A stretch of DNA of 64,000 nucleotides from Phenylobacterium kunshanense. GTDB taxonomy: Bacteria; Pseudomonadota; Alphaproteobacteria; Caulobacterales; Caulobacteraceae. Positions 9,330 through 19,299 of the stretch are shown here, piece by piece. The notes under the pieces are model-generated. The model was not told the DNA's origin and ran no database searches. It saw only the letters and a program-made list of their open reading frames with translations. The position numbers and the translations under genes are program-made. The stretch's first letter is position 1, and each line of letters starts with the position of its first letter. The stretch spans positions 124,001-188,000 of the forward strand of contig NZ_QFYS01000006.1 of the NCBI RefSeq assembly GCF_003254525.1, in the 5' to 3' direction.

Positions 9330-9363
9330 GGCCCCTGATAGCAATCCCGCGCATTATCCCGCC

Positions 9364-10119
9364 ATGGCCAAGGACGACGACGACCAGATCGAGGCGCTGC
9401 AACTCGCCCTCGTGCGCTTCCAGCAGCACGCGATCGAGGCGGGCGAACGAGACCTCGTGATCTTCGAGGGCCGCGATACGGCGGGCAAGGACGGGGCGAT
9501 CAAGCGCGTCGTCGAGCACCTGTCGATCCGCAACACCCGGGTCGTGGCCCTGCCCAAGCCCAGCGACCGGGAACGCACCCAGTGGTACTTCCAGCGCTAT
9601 GCCGCCCATCTCCCGGCGGCGGGCGAACTCGTGATCTTCAACCGCTCCTGGTACAATCGTGGCGGTGTCGAGCGGGTGATGGGGTTCTCCACACCGGCTG
9701 AGCAGGAAGTGTTCCTGCGCGACGTGCCCATCTTCGAGCGCATGCTGACCGACAGCGGCGTGCAGGTGGTGAAGCTCTGGCTGGACATTTCCCGCGAGGA
9801 ACAGGCCAGGCGGCTGGAGGCCCGACGGACCGATCCCCTGAAGGCGCTGAAGGTCAGCCCGCTCGACGCGGTGGCCCAGGAGAAGTGGGACGACTACAGC
9901 CGCGCCCGCGACGAGATGCTGACGCGCACCCACAGCCGCGAGGCGCCCTGGTGGATCGTGCGGACCGACCGCAAGCCCGAAGCGCGGATCAACATCATGC
10001 GGCACCTCCTGAAGCTGCTCGCCCCGCCGGCCATCGCCGGCTCCGTGCCGCCGCCGGATCCCCGCGTCGTGTTCCAGTTCGAGGCGTCGGCCCTCACCGA
10101 CGGCCGCCTGCAACGCTGA
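9364..10119 (+). CDS. ppk2: Polyphosphate kinase 2 family protein
   Basis: A 251-residue PPK2 enzyme, expected to transfer phosphate between polyphosphate and nucleotides in the cytoplasm. The Walker A region is FEGRDTAGKDGAIKR (about 34-48), followed by PKPSDRERTQWYFQRY, the second motif SWYNRGGVERVMGF, and WLDISREEQ with a lid containing ARR. The residue before RSWYNR is Asn (N93), where the class I members I recall have Asp; an FNRS form occurs in class III enzymes. The start is an ATG with no obvious Shine-Dalgarno sequence, as expected for a short divergent spacer. Confidence 0.9.
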   Translation: MAKDDDDQIEALQLALVRFQQHAIEAGERDLVIFEGRDTAGKDGAIKRVVEHLSIRNTRVVALPKPSDRERTQWYFQRYAAHLPAAGELVIFNRSWYNRGGVERVMGFSTPAEQEVFLRDVPIFERMLTDSGVQVVKLWLDISREEQARRLEARRTDPLKALKVSPLDAVAQEKWDDYSRARDEMLTRTHSREAPWWIVRTDRKPEARINIMRHLLKLLAPPAIAGSVPPPDPRVVFQFEASALTDGRLQR

Positions 10120-10218
10120 GATCCGTCGTCAAGCACGGAACTTGACGCCAGCGTCAGAGATCGGCGTTTTGCTCACGCATAATCCAGGTCCCGCTTTGTT
10201 CCCGCGGCCACCGAGACG

Positions 10219-10239
10219 TTAACCACATCGCTTAACCAT
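10219..10239 (+). promoter_or_regulatory. Tandem TTAACC repeats, possible CtrA half-sites
   Basis: Two copies of TTAACC (10219-10224 and 10232-10237) are separated by 7 bases, and the second extends to TTAACCAT. This resembles CtrA half-sites in Caulobacter, but the spacing differs from the full TTAA-N7-TTAA box. It precedes the SOS box. Confidence 0.3.
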
Positions 10240-10254
10240 GCGTTTACGATGATT

Positions 10255-10269
10255 GTTCGTTTTTTGTTC
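10255..10269 (+). promoter_or_regulatory. LexA (SOS) box, GTTC-N7-GTTC
   Basis: GTTC at 10255-10258 and GTTC at 10266-10269 are separated by exactly 7 bases (GTTTTTT). This is the direct-repeat operator recognised by LexA in Alphaproteobacteria. It ends 41 bases before the ATG of the YcaQ-like gene and lies in a 191-base gene-free stretch. Confidence 0.8.
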
Positions 10270-10310
10270 GCAAGCTAGGCTGCGCGGGTCGATTCCCATC
10301 GGGAGCTGAG

Positions 10311-11503
10311 ATGAAGGACACCCTCACCGCCGGGGAGGCCCGCCGCATCGCCCTGGCCGCCCAGGGGTTCGGCGGCGACCGGGAGGCGACGGTCGGCAAA
10401 CGCCAGCTGGTGAAGACGATCGAGCGCCTCGGCGTCGTCCAGCTCGACTCGGTCAACGTGGTGTCGCGCACCCACTACATGCCCGCCTTCTCCCGACTCG
10501 GCGCCTATCCGCGCGAGCTTCTGGAGGAGGTGGCCTGGGCGCGTAAGCGCCCGCTGTTCGAATACTGGGCGCACGAAGCCTCCCTGCTGCCGCTCTCGTC
10601 CCAGCCGCTGCTGCGCTGGCGCATGGCGGACGCTCAGGAGGGCCGCGGCGCCTGGAAGGGCATCGCCCGGTTCATCCGCGAGCGGCGCGACTTCCTGGAC
10701 ACCGTCCGCGACGAGATCGACCGGCGCGGGCCGATGTCTGCCGGCGAGCTGGAGATGGGCCACAAGGGACAAGGCGGCTGGTGGGGCTGGAGCGAGGCCA
10801 AGCGGGCGGTTGAGGGCCTGTTCTGGGCCGGCGAGCTGACCACGGCCACCCGCCGCGGCACGTTCGAGCGCGTCTATGACCTGCCGGAAAAAGTGCTGCC
10901 CCGCGCGATCGTCGAGGCGCCGACCCCGCCGCGGGAGGACGCCCAGCGCGAGCTGGTGCGGATCGCCGCCCGCGCCATGGGGATCGCCACCGAACGCGAC
11001 CTGCGCGACTACTTCCGCATGGGGCTCGAGGAGACCCGCGCCCGGATCGCCGAGCTGGTCGAAGGCGGCGAGCTCCTGCCGGTCGCCGTGAAGGGCTGGC
11101 GCGAGGCGGCCTACCTGGACCCCGGCGCACGGCGGCCGCGGCGCATCTCCCACACCGCCCTGCTCTCGCCCTTCGACAACCTGATCTGGTTCCGCGAGCG
11201 CACCGAGCGGCTGTTCGGCGTTCGCTACCGGATCGAGATCTACGTCCCGGCAGAGAAGCGGCAGCACGGCTACTACGTGCTGCCGTTCCTGGAGGGCGAC
11301 GCCCTCACCGCCCGCGTCGACCTGAAGGCCGACCGCAAGTCCGGCGTCCTGATCGTCCAGTCCAGCCACGCCGAACCCTGGGCCAGCGACGCGACCGCGC
11401 CGAAGCTCGCCGCCGAGCTTCAGCGCATGGCCGCCTGGCTGGGCCTGGAGACCGTGCGGGTCGAGCGTCGGGGCGACCTCGCCCCGATGCTGGAGGGGGC
11501 GCT

Positions 11504-11507
<4 letters not shown>
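10311..11507 (+). CDS. YcaQ-like winged-helix DNA glycosylase family (HTH_42)
   Basis: A 398-residue member of the HTH_42/DUF1006 family of AlkZ and E. coli YcaQ, which are DNA glycosylases that remove bulky lesions or unhook interstrand crosslinks. The N-terminal winged helix (LTAGEARRIAL, RLGVVQLDSVNVVSRTHY) contains Q44-L-D46, the QxD catalytic motif described for the YcaQ type, in place of the QxQ of AlkZ. Further blocks are FEYWAHEASLLPL, RGTFERVYDLPEKVLP and LLSPFDNLIWFRERTERLF. The start is supported by GGGAG at 10301-10305. A LexA box upstream fits a damage-inducible repair role. It ends in a CTAG shared with the ABC exporter. Confidence 0.88.
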
Positions 11508-13291
<1,784 letters not shown>

Positions 13292-13457
13292 GGCTCGTCT
13301 CGAAATCGAAGGCGCCGCCCGGGCGCTCCGACGCGGGAGCTGCGCCGGGCCGGCGCGGAATCAGGGATGGAATGCTCGGGCCCTGGAGCCGCAGACGGCT
13401 CGGCGGGCCACGAATGGGCGGTAGCCGGAGGGGCGGTGGGTGGCGGGCGCGCGGGAT

Positions 13458-13497
13458 CGCTTCGCGAGGGCGGCCGGTCAGGCCGTGCGGCGAAGCG
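13458..13497 (-). promoter_or_regulatory. Attenuator-like hairpin after the leader peptide
   Basis: CGCTTCG (13458-13464) pairs with CGAAGCG (13491-13497), and inside it CGGCC (13471-13475) pairs with GGCCG (13481-13485). On the minus strand it starts 11 bases after the stop codon of the 20-codon leader peptide and precedes the ABC exporter. The structure is seen; attenuation is inferred. Confidence 0.4.
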
Positions 13498-13508
13498 GTT
13501 CGGGCAGC

Positions 13509-13571
13509 TTAATGGTGCGGCGGCGGCCCGAGGCGATGCACGCTGAAGGCGGTCATGTCGACAGCTGTCAT
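13509..13571 (-). CDS. Possible 20-residue leader peptide ending PPPHH
   Basis: A short minus-strand frame starts with ATG at 13571, has a strong AGGGAGG at 13587-13581 with a 9-base gap, and stops with TAA after 20 codons. The peptide begins MTAVDMTAF and ends RLGPPPHH. Three consecutive prolines just before the stop are a known ribosome-stalling context that needs EF-P. It resembles nothing I recognise. Its location ahead of a hairpin and an ABC exporter suggests an upstream regulatory peptide, but this is inference from layout and the Shine-Dalgarno quality only. Confidence 0.4.
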   Translation of the reverse strand: MTAVDMTAFSVHRLGPPPHH

Positions 13572-13718
13572 TCTGACGAACCTCCCTCGTTCAGGCCTCG
13601 AAGGATGAAAAGCTAGGGGCTGGCCGAACGGCGGTCAAGGAAGCCCGGCCGCAACGTCAGCGTGCGACCGGACGAGCGGCATTTCGGCAACACCCCGGGT
13701 TCTGCTAAGCCGCCGCCT

Positions 13719-14636
13719 ATGACTTCCGCCGCGCCCCTGCCCGACGCCGCCCCGACCAACTGGGTGGACCGCTGGGCGCCCGCGCGCCTGCGGCCATGGC
13801 TCAAACTCGGGCGGTTCGACCGGCCGGCGGGCATCTGGCTCCTGATGCTGCCCGGCTGGCAGGGGATCGCCCTGGCCGGCGCGATGCAGGACGATACGCC
13901 CGACCTCTGGCTCCTGATCCTGTTCTTCCTGGGCTCGGCGCTGATGCGGGCGGCGGGCTGCGCCTACAACGACATCGTCGACCGCGACATCGACGCCAAG
14001 GTCGCCCGCACCGCCGGCCGGCCGCTGGCCTCGGGCCAGATCTCGGTGAAGCAGGCCTGGGCGTTCGTGGTGGGGTGCAGCCTCGTCTCGCTGCTGATCC
14101 TCCTCAGCCTGCCGCCGCTGTGCTGGGCCCTGGGCGTGGCCTCGCTCGGCCTCGTGGCCGCCTATCCCTTCATGAAGCGGATCACCTGGTGGCCGCAGGC
14201 CTGGCTGGGGCTGACCTTCAACTGGGGCGCCCTGATGGGCTTCGCGGCCGCCGCTGGCGCCCTAGGGCTCCCCGGCTTCCTGCTCTACGCGGCGGGGGTC
14301 TTCTGGACCCTCGGCTATGACACGATCTACGCGATCCAGGACCTGGAAGACGACGCACTGGCCGGCGTGAAGTCCTCAGCCCGTCGCCTGGGCGCGGGCG
14401 CGCCGCGGGCGGTGCTGGGCTTCTACCTAGCCTCGCTGGCGCTGGTGGCGGCCGCCGGCTGGACCGCCGGCCTCGGCGCGCCGTTCTGGGGGCTCGCCGC
14501 CGCCTACGGCGCGCTGCTGATCGTCCAGGCGCGCCGGGTTCGCACCGACGATCCGGCGCTGGCCCTGCGCCTCTTCAAGTCCAATTCCGCCGCCGGGCTT
14601 CTGCTCGCGGCGGCGGTCGCGGCGGGCGCCTACTAG
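13719..14636 (+). CDS. ubiA: 4-hydroxybenzoate polyprenyltransferase
   Basis: UbiA attaches the polyprenyl tail to 4-hydroxybenzoate in the inner membrane during ubiquinone synthesis. The 305-residue protein has the first Asp-rich motif NDIVDRDID at residues 84-92 and the second, YAIQDLEDD, in the later loop, plus GRFDRPAGIWLLMLPG near the N-terminus and several transmembrane helices. The start ATG at 13719 (MTSAAPLPD) matches family length; no clear Shine-Dalgarno sequence is present. The decarboxylase of the same pathway, ubiD, is at 23221. Confidence 0.94.
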   Translation: MTSAAPLPDAAPTNWVDRWAPARLRPWLKLGRFDRPAGIWLLMLPGWQGIALAGAMQDDTPDLWLLILFFLGSALMRAAGCAYNDIVDRDIDAKVARTAGRPLASGQISVKQAWAFVVGCSLVSLLILLSLPPLCWALGVASLGLVAAYPFMKRITWWPQAWLGLTFNWGALMGFAAAAGALGLPGFLLYAAGVFWTLGYDTIYAIQDLEDDALAGVKSSARRLGAGAPRAVLGFYLASLALVAAAGWTAGLGAPFWGLAAAYGALLIVQARRVRTDDPALALRLFKSNSAAGLLLAAAVAAGAY

Positions 14637-14725
14637 CGCTTACCCGCCCACCCCGGGAGGGCCATCTTCTTCGCCTTCGCGCCCCGCCGCCGGAAGCCGA
14701 ACAGTCGCATCAATCCACTCAGCAT
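14633..14725 (-). CDS. Possible small basic peptide
   Basis: A 30-residue frame begins MLSGLMRLFGFRRR and ends PGWAGKR. GAGGAG lies 10 bases upstream of the ATG at 14725, and the peptide is strongly basic with an amphipathic N-terminal half. A longer in-frame version reaches 14878 but would run across the TetR operator. Its stop shares CTAG with ubiA. I do not recognise it, and it could be a chance frame. Confidence 0.28.
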   Translation of the reverse strand: MLSGLMRLFGFRRRGAKAKKMALPGWAGKR

Positions 14726-14866
14726 AGGTTGCATCTCCTCACGCAGGAGAGAGTCGCCTGTGTTCGTGGCCGCGAGGTGACGAAGCATGGTGAAGAGCCA
14801 GCGGCGAAAGCGCGCATGACGCATCCGGCGGCTTGCCGCGGGCGTGCGCGGGCCTTGCCTACTGAA

Positions 14867-14883
14867 TTTGTACGCCATACAAA
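14867..14883. promoter_or_regulatory. Operator palindrome TTTGTA-N5-TACAAA
   Basis: A perfect 6+6 inverted repeat with a 5-base spacer ends 6 bases before the ATG of the TetR gene. Such a position, overlapping the transcription or translation start, is typical of TetR autoregulation. It would also control the coupled desaturase gene. Confidence 0.65.
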
Positions 14884-14889
14884 CAAGAC

Positions 14890-15528
14890 ATGGCGAACGT
14901 GCAATCCCTGGCGGAAGTGCGCGCCGTGCGCGAGCCCGGCAAGCGGATGCGCTCGCGCCTGCTGGACGCCGCGGTGGAGCTGTTCAAGGCCAAGGGTCTG
15001 ACTGCGGCCTCGGTGGCCGAGATCGCCCGGGCCGCCGGCGCCTACCCCAGCCAGGTCACCTATTATTTCCGCACCAAGGAGGCCCTCTTCGTCGAGGCGG
15101 CCTGCCGCGAGGTGCTGTACGTGGCGCGGCAGGCCGAGTCCGCCGCCGCGGGCGCGACGACCGGCTCCGACTACAATCGGCGGCTCGTGGAGACCGTGGT
15201 TGGGTCGCCTGGCCTGGCGCTGTTCGTCGAGGCGCTTTCACTGACCCGCCGGCGCCAGGACCTGGCGCCGTTGATCGAGCGGACGTTCGAGCGGCTCCAC
15301 GCGGAGGGCGACCGCGCCTACGCCGACGCCCGCCGCGCCCGCGGCTGGACCGGACCCGAGCCCACCGCCACCGTCGCCCGCCGCTTCTGGACCTTGGCGT
15401 TGGGCGTCGCCCTGCGCGAGGGCGCGACCGACGCCACGGTCGCCGACGCCGCCGAAGAGATGATGGCCCTGCTGCGGGCCGCGCCTGTCGTCCGGGCCAC
15501 CGCCGACAACCAGACTGGAGACGCCTGA
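14890..15528 (+). CDS. TetR family regulator linked to a desaturase
   Basis: A 212-residue TetR-type repressor. The helix-turn-helix is clear: LLDAAVELFKAKGLTAASVAEIARAAG, then PSQVTYYFRTKEALFVEAACREVL at about residues 45-75. The C-terminal ligand domain has no obvious motif. The ATG at 14890 sits 6 bases after a perfect operator palindrome and lacks a good Shine-Dalgarno sequence, so the message may be nearly leaderless. The stop overlaps the desaturase start (ATGA-type overlap at 15526-15530), pointing to a two-gene operon that senses fatty acids, by analogy with DesT-type regulators. Confidence 0.9.
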   Translation: MANVQSLAEVRAVREPGKRMRSRLLDAAVELFKAKGLTAASVAEIARAAGAYPSQVTYYFRTKEALFVEAACREVLYVARQAESAAAGATTGSDYNRRLVETVVGSPGLALFVEALSLTRRRQDLAPLIERTFERLHAEGDRAYADARRARGWTGPEPTATVARRFWTLALGVALREGATDATVADAAEEMMALLRAAPVVRATADNQTGDA

Positions 15529-16529
15529 TGGCCGCCGCCGCCCGTGTCGCCCCCAAGGACTATTTCACGCCAGAGGAATGGGCGCCGCTCGCGCGCAAGT
15601 CCGCGTGGAAGGGCCCCGCCCTGGTCGCCCATGCGTGGATCGTCATCGGCGCGGCCGCGGCCATGGCCATGTTGTTCCCGATCACCATCCCGCTCGCGGT
15701 GATGATCATCGGCGGCCGCCAGCTCGGCCTCGCCATCCTGATGCACGACGCGGCCCATGGCGCGCTGCACCCCAACCTGAAGATCAACGACTGGCTTGGG
15801 GAATACCTGACGCCGGGCGGACTTGCGGAGTACCGCGCCTATCACCTCGGCCACCACAAGTACGCCCAGCAGGCGGAAGACCCCGACCTCGGGCTGTCGG
15901 CTCCGTTCCCGATCACGCCGCTCAGCCTGCGGCGCAAGATCGTCCGCGACCTAAGCGGCCAGACCCATTTCAAACAGCGCTGGGCTCCGCTGTTCCGCCG
16001 CATCCGCGAGCGGAAACCCGGCGAGAGCGCGCTGGGCGTCGTCTGGGCGTTCGTGAAGCGGCGCCCACGCTTCTTCATCGGTGGGGCGGTCACGATCGCG
16101 CTGACGGCGCCGTTCGGCTACTGGTGGGCTTGGCCTGTGCTGTGGTGGCTGCCGTCGGCCACGTGGCTGCCGATGATCACCCGCCTGCGCAACATCGCCG
16201 AGCACGCCTGCGTCGCGAAGGACGAGCCCGATCCCCTGCGCCACGCCCGCACCACCCGCGCCGGCCTGGTCGCCCGGATGTTCCTGGCGCCGTACTACGT
16301 GAACTACCACTGCGAGCATCACATGTTCATGCATGTGCCCTGCTACCACCTGCCCCGCACCCACCGGCTGCTGAAGGCCAAGGGCGTGCTGCCCGGCATG
16401 CTGACCGCGCCCGGCTACATGGACGTCCTGCGCATGGCGTCATCCAAGCCGGCGAACGAGGACCAGGGCGGCGGCGCGACGCCCGAGCAGCGGGGCGTGC
16501 GCCCCGGCGCCTTCCGGGCGCTGCAGTAG
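15528..16529 (+). CDS. Fatty acid desaturase
   Basis: A 333-residue integral membrane di-iron desaturase that should introduce a double bond into membrane acyl chains. The three His boxes are HDAAH (73-77), HLGHH (106-110) and HCEHH (262-266), with an additional H227 in NIAEH. Hydrophobic segments lie at about 30-70 and 183-215. It starts within the stop codon of the upstream TetR gene, so translation is coupled. The last 30 residues are hydrophilic and probably cytoplasmic. The position of the double bond it makes cannot be told. Confidence 0.9.
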   Translation: MAAAARVAPKDYFTPEEWAPLARKSAWKGPALVAHAWIVIGAAAAMAMLFPITIPLAVMIIGGRQLGLAILMHDAAHGALHPNLKINDWLGEYLTPGGLAEYRAYHLGHHKYAQQAEDPDLGLSAPFPITPLSLRRKIVRDLSGQTHFKQRWAPLFRRIRERKPGESALGVVWAFVKRRPRFFIGGAVTIALTAPFGYWWAWPVLWWLPSATWLPMITRLRNIAEHACVAKDEPDPLRHARTTRAGLVARMFLAPYYVNYHCEHHMFMHVPCYHLPRTHRLLKAKGVLPGMLTAPGYMDVLRMASSKPANEDQGGGATPEQRGVRPGAFRALQ

Positions 16530-16542
16530 CGACAGCCACCGC

Positions 16543-18471
16543 CTACATCGAGGCCGACGACTCGATCCGGGGATGCGCCTCGGTCCGGCTGGCCGCCGCG
16601 GCGACCAGCGCGCCGTGGAGCTGTTCGATCATGATCGGCTTCGGCACCACCCCGTCCATCCCGGCGGCGAGGTAGCCGTCGACCTGGCCTGGCATGGCGT
16701 TGGCCGTGAGGGCGATGATGGGCGTCGGCGCGAGGCCGCGCTCGACCTCCCTCTGGCGGATCTCCCGCGTGGCCGCGACGCCGTCCTGCACGGGCATCTG
16801 GATATCCATCAGCACGAGATCCCAGTCCGCTTCGCTCCACGCGTCCACAGCCGCCCTGCCGTCGGCGACCATGGTCGGGTCCACCCCCAGGGCGTTGAGC
16901 ACCGTGCGCACGACAAGCTGGTTGGTCTCGTTGTCCTCGGCCACCAGCACCTTGAGCCCTGCGACGCCGTGAGCTTGCGGCCCGCCCATCTGCGCCTCCG
17001 CCCGATCAAGCGGCAGGAGAACGGTGAAGGTGCTGCCCTTTCCGGCTTCGCTTTCGGCGGCGATCGTGCCGTTCATCAGCGCCACCACATGCCGGCAGAC
17101 GGCCAGCCCCAGGCCGACGCCGCCGTATCTGCGCGTCGCCCCGGCCTCGGCCTGGGTGAAACTCTCGAAGAGGCGGGGCAGGACGTCCGGCGGCACGCCG
17201 ATGCCGGTGTCGGTGACGACGATGACGACTCCGCGCTCACCCCCGGTCACTCGCACGGTGACCCCGCCGCGGTCGGTGAACTTCAGTCCGTTCGAGACCA
17301 GATTGTACACCACCTGACGCAGCCGCGCGGCGTCGCCCATCCAGGCGCCGCCGGCCGACGGCGCGATGTCCACCTCCAGGGTCAGCGCCTTCGTCCGGGC
17401 GAGCAGCGAGGCGGTCGCGCAGGCCTGTTCGACGATCTGTGCGAGATCGAACGCCTGGTTCTCCAGACGCACCTCACCCCGCTCCATGTCCGCGAGGTCC
17501 AGGATGTCGTTCAGCACCGTGAGCAGCGCAGATCCCGAGTTCAGGATCACGTCGACGCGCTCGCGCTGCGCGGGCGTCAGCGGGTCGCGAAGCAGCGCCT
17601 GGCTCATGCCCAGCACGCCGTTCAGAGGCGTGCGCAGCTCGTGGCCCATGTTGGCGAGGAACTGCGCCTTCATGGCGCCGGCGGCCTCGGCCGCGTCGCG
17701 CGCGGCGGTCGCGTCCCGAAGCGCGCTCTTCAGGCTCTCGTCATAGGTTTCGAGCCCGCCCAGCAGGCGGTTGAAGCGCTCGGTAAGCCGGCCGACCTCG
17801 TCGTCGTGCGCCACGGGCAGGCGAACGCTGAAGTCGCGCGACGAGGCCGCCGCGTCCATGGCCTGCTCCAGGGCGCGGAGCGGCGCGAGCGCGCGCTGCG
17901 CCAGGCGGCGGGCGACAAACCCGCCTGCGAGCGTCGCCGCCAGGGACAGCCCAAGGGCGATGCCGATGTTCGCCAGCCGCTCGGTGATCAGGTGGCCGCC
18001 ATCGACCCACAGCGCCACTTCGCCGGCCCGACGCCCCTCGACCAGGTGTGGCGCATGAACCTCCAGCACGGCGCCCCGATAGCGGGCCGTCGGCCGGATG
18101 GCGCCGGTCAGGGACAGGCGCACATCCTCGGCCCCCGGCTTGGCGAGCCTGAACTCGCGTCCCTCGGTGTCCCGGTAGACAGCCACCGCGGCGCTCTTGC
18201 TGCTGTAGAGCAGGGCTGCGGTCGCCGCTTGGGTTTCGGTGGAGCCGATGTCCAGCTCGCGATCGGCGGCCGCGGCGATGGCCGCCGCCAGGATCAGCGA
18301 CTCACGCGCGAGCTCGGACCGGTCGGAAGACCAGTTTCGCCACTGATAGACCGCGAAGGCCACGACCAGCGCCGTGAGCGTCGAGAGCAGCGCCACGCCG
18401 ACAACGCGCGCCTCGAGGCTCCGTCCCAGTCCCTCCGTTCGCAGCGCGTCCGCCCGGCGGAACACGCCCAT
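16543..18471 (-). CDS. Hybrid sensor histidine kinase/response regulator
   Basis: A 642-residue inner membrane kinase. TM1 is about 22-44, followed by a ~120-residue periplasmic sensor without a recognisable fold name, TM2 about 167-187, HAMP about 188-240, HisKA with H277 in NMGHELRTP, a HATPase_c domain with the N box (VYNLVSNGLKF), DTGIGVPP and GGVGLGLA, and a C-terminal receiver with D556 in VLMDIQMP. The architecture implies a phosphorelay through a separate histidine phosphotransfer protein. It has no linked partner: neighbours are a desaturase (convergent, 13 bases away) and a methyltransferase (divergent). Confidence 0.93.
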   Translation of the reverse strand: MGVFRRADALRTEGLGRSLEARVVGVALLSTLTALVVAFAVYQWRNWSSDRSELARESLILAAAIAAAADRELDIGSTETQAATAALLYSSKSAAVAVYRDTEGREFRLAKPGAEDVRLSLTGAIRPTARYRGAVLEVHAPHLVEGRRAGEVALWVDGGHLITERLANIGIALGLSLAATLAGGFVARRLAQRALAPLRALEQAMDAAASSRDFSVRLPVAHDDEVGRLTERFNRLLGGLETYDESLKSALRDATAARDAAEAAGAMKAQFLANMGHELRTPLNGVLGMSQALLRDPLTPAQRERVDVILNSGSALLTVLNDILDLADMERGEVRLENQAFDLAQIVEQACATASLLARTKALTLEVDIAPSAGGAWMGDAARLRQVVYNLVSNGLKFTDRGGVTVRVTGGERGVVIVVTDTGIGVPPDVLPRLFESFTQAEAGATRRYGGVGLGLAVCRHVVALMNGTIAAESEAGKGSTFTVLLPLDRAEAQMGGPQAHGVAGLKVLVAEDNETNQLVVRTVLNALGVDPTMVADGRAAVDAWSEADWDLVLMDIQMPVQDGVAATREIRQREVERGLAPTPIIALTANAMPGQVDGYLAAGMDGVVPKPIMIEQLHGALVAAAASRTEAHPRIESSASM

Positions 18472-18588
18472 TCGCCGCCTCCCAGGCCGCTACTCCCAAT
18501 CCGAACCCTGTTCAGCCAGAGCTTAACCGCGCGCAAATATCGAGCACACCCGGTTGATCCACAGGCGTTCTGCGGCGAGAGGTCGCGG

Positions 18589-19251
18589 ATGATCGACCCC
18601 ACGCCCGAGGGACGCCGCGCCTTCGTTCTCGAGAACACCCGGCCACAGGCTCCGCCCCACACCCCCGAACTGGTCCTGCGCCTGGCCGATGAAATCACCC
18701 CGATCTGGCGGATGACCGAGGAGGCCCTCGAGCAGATCGGCCTGCCGCCGCCGTTCTGGGCCTTCGCCTGGGCCGGGGGGCAGGCCTTGGCGCGCTATGT
18801 CCTGGATCATCCCGAGATCGTGGCGGGCAAGGCGGTGGTCGACTTCGCCTCCGGCTCGGGGATCGTCGCCATCGCCGCGGCCAGAGCCGGCGCCGCCCGC
18901 GTGCTCGCCGCCGACGTGGACCCGTTCTGCGGCGCAGCGCTGGCGGTCAATGCCGAGGCCAACGGCGTCGCCTGCGACTTCACCGGCGACGACCTGCTGG
19001 ATGCGCCGCCGCCGGCCTGGGCCGACGTCATCCTGGCGGGCGACATCTGCTATGAGAAGCCGCTCGCCGATCGGGTCATGGCCTGGCTCGGCCAGGCCCG
19101 CGCGGCCGGCAAGACGGTGCTGATCGGCGACCCGGGCCGCAGCTACTTCCCGCGCGAGGGGCTCACGAAGCTCGCCGAATACCAGGTCCCGACCACCCGC
19201 GAGCTGGAGGACATGGAGGTCAAGAAGACGGCCGTCTGGACACTGCCGTGA
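18589..19251 (+). CDS. ETF-beta lysine methyltransferase homologue
   Basis: A 220-residue class I SAM methyltransferase of the METTL20/ETFBKMT type, which trimethylates lysines on the beta subunit of electron transfer flavoprotein. The diagnostic run PPFWAFAWAGGQALARY, the SAM motif VVDFASGSGIVAIAAA, the acidic loop ADVDPF, the post-I segment GDICYEKPLAD (the G-D-x-x-Y motif) and LIGDPGRSYFP closely follow the animal enzyme. The start is set by GAGAGG six bases before ATG 18589. It precedes the VOC gene by 48 bases, but that gene has its own SOS box. Confidence 0.85.
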   Translation: MIDPTPEGRRAFVLENTRPQAPPHTPELVLRLADEITPIWRMTEEALEQIGLPPPFWAFAWAGGQALARYVLDHPEIVAGKAVVDFASGSGIVAIAAARAGAARVLAADVDPFCGAALAVNAEANGVACDFTGDDLLDAPPPAWADVILAGDICYEKPLADRVMAWLGQARAAGKTVLIGDPGRSYFPREGLTKLAEYQVPTTRELEDMEVKKTAVWTLP

Positions 19252-19267
19252 CGACGATCTAGGCTCG

Positions 19268-19282
19268 GAACAAATTGGGAAC
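19268..19282 (-). promoter_or_regulatory. LexA (SOS) box, GAAC-N7-GAAC
   Basis: GAAC at 19268-19271 and at 19279-19282 with exactly 7 bases between; on the other strand this is GTTC-N7-GTTC, the alphaproteobacterial LexA operator. It lies 17 bases before the GTG start of the VOC gene, where repressor would block transcription. Confidence 0.75.
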
Positions 19283-19299
19283 AATCGGGAGGCGCTCTC

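Larger units (their letters stand above)
13292..13718. other. Divergent leader region between ABC exporter and ubiA
   Basis: A 427-base stretch separates the two divergent genes. Its minus strand carries a possible leader peptide (13509-13571) and hairpin (13458-13497), about 165 bases ahead of the exporter start. The rest is GC-rich and shows no further feature I can support. The ubiA promoter must lie in the right-hand third. Confidence 0.5.

Noticed and set aside
14726-14878. Upstream extension of the small basic peptide to 81 residues
   Set aside because: It would cross the TetR operator and promoter, lacks a ribosome binding site and has no recognisable sequence.
18503-18519. GAAC-N3-GTTC near the hybrid kinase start, considered as a LexA site
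   Set aside because: The alphaproteobacterial box is a direct repeat with a 7-base spacer, and the Bacillus-type palindrome has a 4-base spacer. This fits neither.
16573-18588. Long in-frame extension upstream of the ETF-beta methyltransferase start
   Set aside because: It runs opposite the hybrid kinase and has no domain; the methyltransferase start at 18589 has a ribosome binding site and normal length.
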